A stretch of 39,541 nucleotides of DNA from DATFEN01 sp035691285. GTDB lineage: Bacteria; Acidobacteriota; Vicinamibacteria; Fen-336. Location: contig DASSJI010000180.1 in NCBI GenBank assembly GCA_035691285.1, positions 1 to 39,541 on the forward strand, written 5' to 3'. The notes below the pieces were generated by a model. The model saw only the letters and a program-made list of their open reading frames with translations. It was not told the origin of the DNA and made no database searches. Made by a program: the position numbers and the translations under genes. Shown in pieces: positions 22,748-31,672 of the stretch (its first letter is position 1; the number at the start of each line of letters is the position of its first letter).

Positions 22748-23698
22748 ATGGCCGACAAGAGGATCATTGCGGTTCTGGGCGCGACCGGCGCCCAGGGTGG
22801 CGGGCTCGTGCGCGCCATCCTCGCGGACCCGAGCGGCGGCTTCGCCGCCCGCGCGATCACCAGAGACGTGAACTCGGACAAGGCGAAGGAGCTGGCGAAG
22901 CTCGGCGCCGAGGTGGTGGCTGGCGACGTCGACGACGTGGAGAGCCTCAAGAAGGCGTTCGCCGGAGCCTACGGCGCTTTCTGCGTGACGTTCTTCTGGG
23001 CGCACTTCTCGCCGGAGAAGGAGGCCGCCGAGGTCCGCGTCATGGCCGAGGCCGCGAAGCAGGTGGGCCTTCAGCACGTGATCTGGTCGACGCTCGAGGA
23101 CACGCGGCGCTGGGTGCCGCTCGAGGACGACCGCATGCCGACCCTGATGGGCAGGTACAAGGTCCCGCACTACGACGGCAAGGGCGAGTCCGACCACGTG
23201 TTCACCGATTTCGGCGTGCCGACGACGTTCCTGCTGACGTCGTTCTACTGGGACAACTTCATCCATTTCGGCAGCGGGCCAAAGAGGGGACCGGACGGCA
23301 GGTTGGCGCTGACGTTCCCGATGGACGACAAGAAGCTCCCCGGCATCGCCGCCGAGGACATCGGCCGCTGCGCCTACGGGATCTTCAGGAAGGGACGGGA
23401 GTTCGTCGGCAAGACGGTGGGCATCGCCGGCGAGCATCTGACAGGCGCCCAGATGGCCGCGGCGATGTCGAAGGCGCTGGGGCAGGAAGTGGGCTACAAC
23501 GCCGTGACTCCGGAGGCCTATCGCGCCTTCGGCTTCCCGGGCGCCGAGGATCTCGGCAACATGTTCCAGTTCAAGCGCGACTTCGAGTCCTACTACTGCG
23601 GCGCGCGCAACCCGAGCGTCGCGCGCGCCTTGAACCCGGCGCTGCAGACCTTCGCGCAGTGGCTCTCGGCGAACGGAGGGCGGATTCCCCTCGAGTGA
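22748..23698 (+). CDS. NmrA/HSCARG-family NAD(P)-binding protein, 316 aa
   Basis: Atypical short-chain dehydrogenase fold: G11-A-T-G-A-Q-G-G (the GxxGxxG variant of NmrA proteins), RAITRDVNSDKAKELAKLGA, VVAGDVDDVESLKKAF, YGAFCVTFFW, HVIWSTLEDTRRW and YDGKGESDHVF. NmrA-like proteins usually lack the YxxxK catalytic pair and act as NADP(H) redox sensors or as reductases of unknown substrates. The ribosome site GAGGAACG precedes the ATG at 22748, 15 nt after the cytochrome gene, so it is the third gene of the MarR operon. It is convergent with the Gfo/Idh/MocA gene 21 nt downstream. Confidence 0.88.
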   Translation: MADKRIIAVLGATGAQGGGLVRAILADPSGGFAARAITRDVNSDKAKELAKLGAEVVAGDVDDVESLKKAFAGAYGAFCVTFFWAHFSPEKEAAEVRVMAEAAKQVGLQHVIWSTLEDTRRWVPLEDDRMPTLMGRYKVPHYDGKGESDHVFTDFGVPTTFLLTSFYWDNFIHFGSGPKRGPDGRLALTFPMDDKKLPGIAAEDIGRCAYGIFRKGREFVGKTVGIAGEHLTGAQMAAAMSKALGQEVGYNAVTPEAYRAFGFPGAEDLGNMFQFKRDFESYYCGARNPSVARALNPALQTFAQWLSANGGRIPLE

Positions 23699-23719
23699 GC
23701 GGGACCGTGATGCGGGCGG

Positions 23720-25072
23720 CTAGGCCGCCCGCATCCTCTCGGGATTCCACGCGACCGGCCGGCGCTCGCGCTGGCTGCGGTTGCAGAGCAGCGCGGGACC
23801 GGCGGCGCGCAGGCCGAACGCGGCGTCCTCGAGGGCCTGCGTCCCGGCCCGCACCGACTCGATGAAGTTCGCGAGGTGGTGCTCGAGGTCGCGGTAGCCC
23901 CGCGGCGGCCTGTAGACCTCCTCGCGGGCCGAGCGCAGCTCGCGCTTCAGCTCGGGGTACTTCGCCCGGTGCTCGGCGAGGAACGCCTCCTGCATCGCCT
24001 TGGGGAAGGTCTCGATCGTGTAGCCCGGCTCGGGATCGGCGAGGGCGCGGGCGAGCGTGATGCCGTCGCCGCTGACGCTCATCACGCCCTCGGGGCCGAC
24101 GAAGCGGAAGCCCTCGCTCTCGCCGGCGCCGTCGGCGAAGTTGACGCGCAGGGAGAGCGTGAACTCGGGGTGGTGGGCCGTCTTCGGGTACTCGAACAGG
24201 CCCAGCATGACGTCCGCTGCGTCGCGGCCGTCCTTCCAATGACGAAGCCCGCCCGTGGCCATGATCCGGGTCGGGCCGACGGCCCCGGTGACGAGGTGCA
24301 GCCCCGAGAAGAGGTGGACGAACAGGTCGCCCGCGACTCCGGTGCCGTAGTCGTCGTAGTTCCGCCAGCGGAACAAGCGAGCCGCGTCGAACGGCCGTCT
24401 CGGCGCGGGCCCCAGGAAGCGGTCCCAGTCGACCGTCTCGGGGGAGGCGTCGGGCGGGATCGTGTATTGCCACGCACCGATCGCGGAGTTGCGGTCCCAC
24501 CACGCTTCGACCAGGTTCAGCTCGCCGATCACGCCGGCGGCGAGCAGCGCCTTCGCCTTGTGGTACACGAGGGAGCTGACGCGCTGGCTGCCCACCTGGC
24601 ACACGCGCCCCGTGCGCTTCTGGACCTCCACCAGGCGAAGGCCCTCCTCGAGGCCGTGGACCATGGGCTTCTCGACGTAGACGTGCTTGCCGGCCTCGAG
24701 GGCCTCGATGGCCATCGCGGCGTGCCAGTGGTCGGGGGTCGCGACGATGACGGCGTCCACGTCGGGGCGGGCGAGGATCTCCCTGTAGTCGCGGGTCGTG
24801 ACGAGCTTCTCGCAGAACACCTCGCGGGCGCGCTGGAGGCGGCCGTCGTAGACGTCGGCCACGGCGACCAGCTCGACGCCGGGCACCTTGAGCGCCGCCT
24901 TCGTATCGCCGGTGCCCTGTCCGCCGACGCCGATCGTGGCGAGGCCGACCCGCGAACCCCCTGCGGAGGGCGCGGAGCAGCCCGGCGGCTCGTCCGCGGC
25001 GAGGGGCCGCGCGGCGACCGTCGCGATCGACGCCGCGGTTGCCCGCTTCAGGAAGTCGCGCCGTGACTCCAT
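23720..25072 (-). CDS. Gfo/Idh/MocA-family oxidoreductase with Tat signal, 450 aa
   Basis: Tat signal SRRDFLKRATAASIATVAAR (residues 3-22), so the enzyme is exported folded with its cofactor, as in glucose-fructose oxidoreductase. Rossmann part: GLATIGVGGQGTGDTKAAL at 43-61, VADVYD, DAVIVATPDHWHAAM, and the EKP motif at 134-136 (VYVEKPMVHGLEEG). The C-terminal half (GTGVAGDLFVHLFSGLHLVTG) has the usual substrate-side histidine. Tightly bound NAD(P) would allow sugar oxidation, reduction or redox-neutral epimerisation. The second Gfo/Idh/MocA gene lies 4 nt upstream, so the two are co-transcribed. A role in keto-sugar metabolism is inferred from the family and neighbours. Confidence 0.9.
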   Translation of the reverse strand: MESRRDFLKRATAASIATVAARPLAADEPPGCSAPSAGGSRVGLATIGVGGQGTGDTKAALKVPGVELVAVADVYDGRLQRAREVFCEKLVTTRDYREILARPDVDAVIVATPDHWHAAMAIEALEAGKHVYVEKPMVHGLEEGLRLVEVQKRTGRVCQVGSQRVSSLVYHKAKALLAAGVIGELNLVEAWWDRNSAIGAWQYTIPPDASPETVDWDRFLGPAPRRPFDAARLFRWRNYDDYGTGVAGDLFVHLFSGLHLVTGAVGPTRIMATGGLRHWKDGRDAADVMLGLFEYPKTAHHPEFTLSLRVNFADGAGESEGFRFVGPEGVMSVSGDGITLARALADPEPGYTIETFPKAMQEAFLAEHRAKYPELKRELRSAREEVYRPPRGYRDLEHHLANFIESVRAGTQALEDAAFGLRAAGPALLCNRSQRERRPVAWNPERMRAA

Positions 25073-25076
25073 GGCG

Positions 25077-26318
25077 CTACGGCTTCCACTCGCCGCGGGC
25101 GACGGCGGGGACGAAGCGCTCGAGGCCCTCGGGCTTCCAGTCGAGGGTCCTGCCCTGCTCGGCGCTCATGTACGACGCCATGAGCAGCTCGACCACCTCG
25201 AGCCCGGCGCGCCAGCTCTCCTCGGGCTGGACGCCGTCGAGGAACGCGCGCACGAAGTGGCGGTTCTCCGCTTCGTAGCCGTACTCGGCGGTCTCGCTGC
25301 CGAGGAGCGGCATCATCCCCTGCTCGGCGTTCTGCTTCTCGACGAGGTCCTCGCCGGAGGCGCCCTGGACGCGCCGGCTGAAGAAGATCTTGGCGCCGCT
25401 GTCGAGGGTGTTGACCGACAGGGAGTACTCCGGCCCGAGCAGCTCCATGCTGAGGCGGAGCCCGGCCCCCACGAAGCTCCAGGAGGTCGTCGCCTCGGCG
25501 ACCAGGGGCCGGCCCTCGTCGTCGACGTAGCTCACCGTCGCGCGGGCAAAGTCCTCGGAGGGCCGCGTCCGGTAGTCGACCTCGGCGCCCATGCTGGCCT
25601 TGAGCAGGTCGGCGTACTCGGGCCGCGACCACTTGAGCGACGCGATCTGCGCCGAGACCTTGAGCGGGCGGATGCTGCCGCGCGGCGCGCCCGGCTTCGT
25701 CAGGAGGTGGCGGCCCACCTCGAGGCTGTGGCACATCATGTCGTTGAGCACGCCGCCGCCCTGCAGGTCGCCGCGCCAGAACCAGGGCATGTGTGGGCCG
25801 CTGTGCTCCTCGGCGGCGCGCGCCAGGTACGGCCGGCCCGAGACCGCCGCGCCCCGCGCCCAGGCGATCTCCCGCGCGCGCACGAGGCCGGGGCAGAAGA
25901 GCTGGTTCTCGAGGTAGCCGTGCAGGAGGCCCGCCTTCTCGACCAGCTCGAGGACGCGGCGGGCCTCGGCGACGTTGCGCGCCAGCGGCTTCTCGGTGGC
26001 GATGCCCACGAGCTGCGCGCCGCGAGCGACGGCGTCCGTCACGCGCTCGACGTTCTCGACCCGGGCCTGGTTGGGCCCGCACAGCCAGATGCAGTCGATC
26101 TCGGGGGCCTTCACCATCTCCTCGATCGACGCGAAGGCGCGCGCCTCGCCGATGCGCAGGGAGCGGGCCAGCGCCGCGGCTTCCTCGGCGCGCGTCCGGT
26201 TCGGGCTCCAGACGCCGCGCACGTCGGCATCGCGCACGCTGATCCAGGATTGCATGTGGAAGCGGGTGATGAACCCGCTGCCGATGAAGCCGACGCCCAG
26301 GCGCTCTCTCTTCGCCAT
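25077..26318 (-). CDS. Gfo/Idh/MocA-family oxidoreductase, cytoplasmic, 413 aa
   Basis: Rossmann motif GVGFIGSGFITRFHMQS near residues 8-24, IWLCGPNQARVENV, E109-K110-P111 (ATEKPLARNVAEARRV), LHGYLENQLF, and a long C-terminal alpha/beta domain with GGGVLNDMMCHSLEVGRHLL. No signal peptide, unlike its neighbour. I chose the ATG at 26318 (MAKRERL) because GGAGGG lies just upstream; an in-frame ATG at 26339 would add seven residues of no clear value. It heads a two-gene unit with the Tat-exported relative and is divergent from the NHS-type transporter at 26416, which suggests a shared substrate. Dehydrogenase or epimerase of a sugar derivative; exact reaction unknown. Confidence 0.88.
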   Translation of the reverse strand: MAKRERLGVGFIGSGFITRFHMQSWISVRDADVRGVWSPNRTRAEEAAALARSLRIGEARAFASIEEMVKAPEIDCIWLCGPNQARVENVERVTDAVARGAQLVGIATEKPLARNVAEARRVLELVEKAGLLHGYLENQLFCPGLVRAREIAWARGAAVSGRPYLARAAEEHSGPHMPWFWRGDLQGGGVLNDMMCHSLEVGRHLLTKPGAPRGSIRPLKVSAQIASLKWSRPEYADLLKASMGAEVDYRTRPSEDFARATVSYVDDEGRPLVAEATTSWSFVGAGLRLSMELLGPEYSLSVNTLDSGAKIFFSRRVQGASGEDLVEKQNAEQGMMPLLGSETAEYGYEAENRHFVRAFLDGVQPEESWRAGLEVVELLMASYMSAEQGRTLDWKPEGLERFVPAVARGEWKP

Positions 26319-26415
26319 CTGCCCTCCGCGGGCCCCCATCCTACCGCTCTTGTCGCGCGCCGCGCGCCGGGTTACCGTTTGCCGACCCGATCACCCGCCG
26401 CAGCCAGGAGGAACC

Positions 26416-27668
<1,253 letters not shown>

Positions 27669-27672
<4 letters not shown>

Positions 27673-27697
27673 CAGGGTCGCGAGCGCCGCATAACGT
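27669..27697 (+). promoter_or_regulatory. Promoter of the small cytochrome c gene
   Basis: TTGACA (27669-27674, overlapping the stop codon of the transporter), a 17-bp spacer, then TAACGT (27692-27697). The predicted +1 near 27704 is 6 nt before the cytochrome ATG. Confidence 0.45.
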
Positions 27698-27709
27698 GCA
27701 ATTTCGTAT

Positions 27710-28045
27710 ATGAAGAATCGCGCCATCGTCGTCGGACTGCTCGTCGTGGCTTCGGGGGCGGCCGCCGCGGAGCTGCCCGCGACTGCCGTGGCGGACCTGT
27801 ACAAGCGCAAGTGCTCCACCTGCCACGGACCGGACGGCAACTCGCCGTTGGAGCCCCTCAACTTCACCGACGACAAGTGGAACCACGGCAGCGAGCCGGC
27901 CGCTGTCGCGAAGGTGATCGCCGAGGGCGTCACCGGCACGGCGATGCTTCCGTTCAAGGCCCAGCTCAAGCCCGAGCAGGTCGAGGCCCTGGCGGCCCAC
28001 GTCCGGGCGTTCGACAAGAGCCTGAAGTCGGCGAAGAAGAAGTAG
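27710..28045 (+). CDS. Small class I cytochrome c, 111 aa
   Basis: Signal peptide MKNRAIVVGLLVVASGAAAA. Haem site C35-S-T-C38-H39-G in VADLYKRKCSTCHGPDG, sixth ligand M79 in GTAMLPFK, and final helix PEQVEALAAHVRAFD. This is a minimal class I cytochrome c of the size used as an electron shuttle or as the cytochrome partner of periplasmic sugar dehydrogenases. It lies after the NHS-type transporter with its own promoter, and about 700 bp from the GMC operon's last gene on the other strand. Role as acceptor for those dehydrogenases is inferred. Confidence 0.9.
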   Translation: MKNRAIVVGLLVVASGAAAAELPATAVADLYKRKCSTCHGPDGNSPLEPLNFTDDKWNHGSEPAAVAKVIAEGVTGTAMLPFKAQLKPEQVEALAAHVRAFDKSLKSAKKK

Positions 28046-28098
28046 CCTCGGCTTTCGGGCCGTCGACCGGACACAGGCAGGGACGGCCCGGACCTGTC

Positions 28099-28127
28099 TT
28101 GACCCGACCGCGGGCGAAGCTTAGCCT
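28099..28127 (+). promoter_or_regulatory. Promoter of the Uma2 gene
   Basis: TTGACC (28099-28104), a 17-bp spacer, TAGCCT (28122-28127). Predicted start near 28134 gives a 15-nt leader containing AGAGG before the ATG at 28149. Confidence 0.45.
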
Positions 28128-28148
28128 CGTGATGAGAGGCAAGGCACG

Positions 28149-28700
28149 ATGGCCACCGGAACATCCGCTGCCGAGCTCGTGGCAGCCCTCTATCGGACCG
28201 AAGGCAAGGCCGAGATCGTCGATGGGGAAGTCGTTCTGATGTCTCCCGCGGGCGGCCTTCACGGCCGCGCGTCGAACAACGTCCTCCTGGCGCTCCGCGG
28301 CTACGAGCGCGGGCGCGGCGGCGGCCGGGCGTATGGCGACAACGTGGGATTCCTGGTTGAGCTCCCGCATCGGAAGTCGTTCTCGCCTGATGCCTGCTTC
28401 TACGTCGGGCCGCCTCCGGGCCCGAAGTTCCTGACGGGTGCACCGGTCTTCGCCGTCGAGGTTCGCAGCGAGGACGATTACGGACCGGTCGCGGAAAAGG
28501 TATTGGCCGCGAAGCGCGCGGACTATTTCGCCGCCGGCACGCAGGTCGTGTGGGACGTGGATGTCCTGCGGGACGGTTGGATTGCCGTCTTCCGCTCCGT
28601 CGCTCCCGACAGCCCGACCGTGTACCGCCGCGGGCAGACCGCGGAGGCCGAGCCGGCCCTTCGCGGTTGGACCTTTCCGGTCGAGCAGCTCTTCGAGTAG
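28149..28700 (+). CDS. Uma2 family (DUF820) putative PD-(D/E)XK endonuclease, 183 aa
   Basis: Typical Uma2 layout: KAEIVDGEVVLMSPAGGLHG at about residues 19-38, helix with VLLALRGYERGRGG, DNVGFLVELP, the acidic SFSPDACFYV (D near 82), then VFAVEVRSEDD (E near 101), and YFAAGTQVVWDVDVLRDGWI with a hydrophobic strand. The D...ExE-type residues resemble a restriction-like nuclease core. The usual catalytic lysine position (EVxS) is conservative here, so activity is uncertain. Uma2 proteins are abundant in cyanobacteria and soil bacteria, often as lone genes of unknown role. This one has its own promoter and no obvious functional link with the GMC operon ending just beyond it. Confidence 0.85.
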   Translation: MATGTSAAELVAALYRTEGKAEIVDGEVVLMSPAGGLHGRASNNVLLALRGYERGRGGGRAYGDNVGFLVELPHRKSFSPDACFYVGPPPGPKFLTGAPVFAVEVRSEDDYGPVAEKVLAAKRADYFAAGTQVVWDVDVLRDGWIAVFRSVAPDSPTVYRRGQTAEAEPALRGWTFPVEQLFE

Positions 28701-28753
28701 GCACCGATTGGCGCGTGGCCGCGCCTCCGGGCGCTCGTCCGCCGTCTTCCCGC

Positions 28754-30433
28754 CTACACCGCTCCACGCCGGAGCTGGTCCACGAGGTAGTCGCAGGCCC
28801 TGGACGCGAGCGCCATGATCGTCAGGGTCGGGTTCTGGCAGGCCGAGCTGGGGTAGACCGAGCCGTCCATGACGAAGAGGTTCGGCACGTCGTGGGCCTG
28901 CTGCCAGCGGTTGACGACGCACGTCCTGGGGTCGTCGCCCATGCGGGCAGTGCCCACTTCGTGGATGGCGAGGCCGGGCAGCGACATCTCCTCGGTCCTC
29001 TCGATGTCCTCGGCGCCCGCCGCCCGCAGCATCTCCTCGGCGCAGTCGGCCATGTCCTTGACCATCCTGCGTTCGTTGTCTCCGAAGGCGACGTGGAAGC
29101 GCAGGACCGGGATGCCCCAGGCGTCGACCCGCTCCGGGTCCAGCTCGCAGTAGTTCTCGAAGCGCGGGAGGCACTCGCCGAAGCCGCCGAGGCTGATGGT
29201 CCAGGGCCGCTCGCGGACGCTGTTCTTGAACGACGCGCCGAAGCCGGGGAGCCGGAAGGCGTGGCCCCACTTCTCCTGTCGAGCGGAGCCCTGGTAGCCG
29301 TAGCCCCGCAGGAAGTCGGGGTGGCGGTCCTCCAGGTTGCGGAAGCGAGGGATGTAGATGCCGTTCGGCCGGTTCGCGCGCGAGTCCGGTGCGCCCTTCA
29401 GTACGGGCAGCGTGCCCTTGGCGCCGCCGCCCATCACGTGGTCCATCAGGTAGCGGCCGAGCGCTCCGCTCGAGTTGGCGAGCCCGTTCGGATGCCGGTC
29501 CGAGCGCGAGTTCAGCATGATCCGCGTGGACTCCAGCGCGGACGCGCAGAGCACGACGATCTTGCCGAACGCCTCGCGCGGCGCGCGGGTGAGCCGATCG
29601 ACGTACGCGACGCTGCGGCAGCGCCCCGCGTCGTCCACCTCGACGTGGGTGACCACGGCGTTCGGGATCAGCGTGAGGCGTCCCGTCCGCTCGGCGGCCG
29701 GCAGGGTGCTGGCCGGGCTCGAGTAGTACGAGCCCGTGGCGCAGCCCCGCGAGCAGGGACCGCAGTAGTGACACGCCGGGCGGCCGTGGAGGGCTCGCGT
29801 CAGGATCGCGGTTCGGCCGATGGTCAGCGTGCGGCCGAAGCCGTCCTTGATCGCTCGCTGCAGGAGGCGCTCGCCGCAGGTCAGCTCCATGGGAGGAAGG
29901 AAGCGGCCGTCGGGGAGCTGCGGCAGACCTTCCGCCTGGCCCGACACGCCGATGAAGGACTCGACGCGGTCGTAGTAGGGAGCCAGCTCCGCGTACCCGA
30001 TCGGCCAGTCCATGCCGAAGCCATCCCTCGAGGCGGCCTTCAAGTCGTAGTCGCTGAGCCTGTAGCTCTGCCGCGCCCAGGTGACGGACTTGCCGCCGAC
30101 GTGGCGACCTCGGATCCAGGCGAAGGGCATGCCCTCCGCCGTCGTGTAGGGGTTCTCGGTGTCCTTGACGAAGAGGTGGTGCGCGTACTCGTCGCACTGG
30201 TAGCAGAGCTTCTGGATCTCCTGCTCGCGCCTCGCCGCTTTCGGCGGCTGCTTCTGGCCGCGGAGCGGCATGTCGTGGGCGAGCTTGTGCTCGGTGAAGT
30301 CCACGGCCGGGTCGAGCTTGCGCCCGGCCTCGAGGACGGCCACGCGCAGGCCCGCCTCGGCGAGCTGCATCGCCACCCAGCCGCCGCTCGCGCCCGAGCC
30401 GACGATCACCGCGTCGAAGGCCTCGGTGCTCAC
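28754..30433 (-). CDS. GMC-family FAD oxidoreductase, 559 aa
   Basis: FAD site VIVGSGASGGWVAMQLAEAG at residues 9-28, flavin loop GRHVGGKSVTWARQSYRLSD, and catalytic end HEVGTARMGDDPRTC with NPTLTIMALASRACDYL. Four cysteines, C221, C224, C227 and C231 (CHYCGPCSRGC), have iron-sulphur-like spacing; a 3Fe-4S cluster, as in some FAD-dependent glucose and fructose dehydrogenases, is possible. No signal peptide: export presumably depends on the Tat-signal subunit encoded immediately upstream (ATGA overlap at 30433-30430). Last gene of a five-gene operon running from 35059. It differs clearly from the two 563-aa GMC proteins of the operon, so a distinct substrate is likely. Confidence 0.9.
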   Translation of the reverse strand: MSTEAFDAVIVGSGASGGWVAMQLAEAGLRVAVLEAGRKLDPAVDFTEHKLAHDMPLRGQKQPPKAARREQEIQKLCYQCDEYAHHLFVKDTENPYTTAEGMPFAWIRGRHVGGKSVTWARQSYRLSDYDLKAASRDGFGMDWPIGYAELAPYYDRVESFIGVSGQAEGLPQLPDGRFLPPMELTCGERLLQRAIKDGFGRTLTIGRTAILTRALHGRPACHYCGPCSRGCATGSYYSSPASTLPAAERTGRLTLIPNAVVTHVEVDDAGRCRSVAYVDRLTRAPREAFGKIVVLCASALESTRIMLNSRSDRHPNGLANSSGALGRYLMDHVMGGGAKGTLPVLKGAPDSRANRPNGIYIPRFRNLEDRHPDFLRGYGYQGSARQEKWGHAFRLPGFGASFKNSVRERPWTISLGGFGECLPRFENYCELDPERVDAWGIPVLRFHVAFGDNERRMVKDMADCAEEMLRAAGAEDIERTEEMSLPGLAIHEVGTARMGDDPRTCVVNRWQQAHDVPNLFVMDGSVYPSSACQNPTLTIMALASRACDYLVDQLRRGAV

Positions 30434-31053
30434 GGCGCCTTCCGAGGGGGCGCCGCCGGCGCGCCACCGTGCTCCGGATGCCCGCAGCCCCGGAACTCCG
30501 CGTGGAAGAGCTGGCCATCCAGATGCAGCTCCTGCCGCAGGGCGACCTCGGTCGTGTAGTAGCCCTGGATCGTCATGGCCTTGATCGCCGCGAAGAACTC
30601 GACGCCGATCTGGTCCTCGAGGGCCGTGTTCTTGCCGCTGCTCAGGATCGTGAGCAGCGCGGTCTTCTGGTCGGGGCTCGCCTTCAGGAACTCATCGCCG
30701 AACAGCTCGCGGGAGCGGGCGTCCATCCACTCGAGGCCCCGCAGGAAGCTCTTGCGGTCAGCCTCGTCGGCGTCGTCGAGGACGGCGTCGACGAAGCGGT
30801 TCACGAGGACTGCTTTCGCCCCCGGCGTGTCCGTTTCGGGGATGATGAGCTCGCTCAGCGCCGCCACCATCTCGTCCTGGTGCGCGTCGAGCACCTTCGG
30901 CGCCCAGTCGGCGGCCGGAGCGGGCGGCGCCCCGTGCGCGGCGTGCTCCTGGGCCAGCGCCGCGAGGCTCTCGAACCAGAGCGGAGCGGAGGCGGCTCCG
31001 AGGCCGGCGCGGCCCAGCCGCCGGAGCGCCTCGCGGCGGTCGAGCGGGCTCAC
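30430..31053 (-). CDS. Gluconate 2-dehydrogenase subunit 3-like small subunit, Tat-exported, 207 aa
   Basis: Tat-type start LDRREALRRLGRAGLGAASA, then APKVLDAHQDEMVAALSELI with IPETDTPGAKA (PF13618 core), RSFLRGLEWMDARSRELFG, and the terminal FFAAIKAMTIQGYYTTEVAL. It lies between another small-subunit gene (10 nt upstream) and the 559-aa GMC gene (4-bp overlap), and so is the probable partner of the latter. It anchors or escorts the flavoprotein to the periplasm. Confidence 0.87.
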   Translation of the reverse strand: MSPLDRREALRRLGRAGLGAASAPLWFESLAALAQEHAAHGAPPAPAADWAPKVLDAHQDEMVAALSELIIPETDTPGAKAVLVNRFVDAVLDDADEADRKSFLRGLEWMDARSRELFGDEFLKASPDQKTALLTILSSGKNTALEDQIGVEFFAAIKAMTIQGYYTTEVALRQELHLDGQLFHAEFRGCGHPEHGGAPAAPPRKAP

Positions 31054-31063
31054 CAGCGCCCGC

Positions 31064-31672
31064 TCACGCGTCCTCGAGCCCCAGCCGCTTCAGGACCTCC
31101 GGCGGGCAGCCCTTCCACTCCGCGACGAAGGTGTTGCCCTGGTAGCCCAGGTCCTCGATGCCCATCTTGCTGCTCCAGAAGCCCGACGCGGTGAGGTCGC
31201 GGAACGACGTGAAGAACGCGGCGCCGGGCTTCATCTCGGGCCGCGCCTTCTCGGGCCAGGCGATATCATCGAGGACCGCCCGGCGCTGGGCGTCGTCGCA
31301 TTGGATGAAGCTCCTGTCGAAGCGGCGCGAGCACTCGTGGTCGAGCCAGGCGAGCCCGCCGCGCATCGAGGTCTGCCGCTTCTCGCGCTCCCTCTGCGTC
31401 TCGAGGGGGTCGACCATGATGAAGTCCATGAACTCGGGCACGCCGGCGTCCGTGGCGCTCCCCGAGCGCTCGTCCTTCGGGATCACGAGGTCCGCGAGCA
31501 CGCGCACCGTCTCGAACTCGTGGGCCGTGAAGAACTGCGGCGTGAAGGGCTTCCCCCGAGCGGCCTTCGCCGCCTTGCCCGCCTGGGCGACGGCGGCAGG
31601 GGCGGGCACCAGGCCTGCCAGCGGCACCGAGCCGATGACCTTCAGCAGCCCCCGGCGTCCGATCTCGCTCAT
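31064..31672 (-). CDS. Gluconate 2-dehydrogenase subunit 3-like small subunit, Tat-exported, 202 aa
   Basis: Starts MSEIGRRGLLKVIGSVPLAG: twin-arginine signal with a hydrophobic core to about residue 30. The mature protein has FFTAHEFETVRVLADLVIPK, FMDFIMVDPLETQ, RGGLAWLDHECSRRF and the end FFTSFRDLTASGFWSSKMGI with NTFVAEWKGCPPEVL. The start at 31672 overlaps the stop of the upstream 563-aa GMC gene (ATGA), which marks these two as partners. Longer frames through the GMC gene are spurious. Confidence 0.88.
   Translation of the reverse strand: MSEIGRRGLLKVIGSVPLAGLVPAPAAVAQAGKAAKAARGKPFTPQFFTAHEFETVRVLADLVIPKDERSGSATDAGVPEFMDFIMVDPLETQREREKRQTSMRGGLAWLDHECSRRFDRSFIQCDDAQRRAVLDDIAWPEKARPEMKPGAAFFTSFRDLTASGFWSSKMGIEDLGYQGNTFVAEWKGCPPEVLKRLGLEDA

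Noticed and set aside
25048..26082. 344-codon minus-strand frame over the second Gfo/Idh/MocA gene
   Set aside because: Shifted, Arg/Pro-rich reading of the same strand; the true frame carries GxGxxG and EKP motifs.
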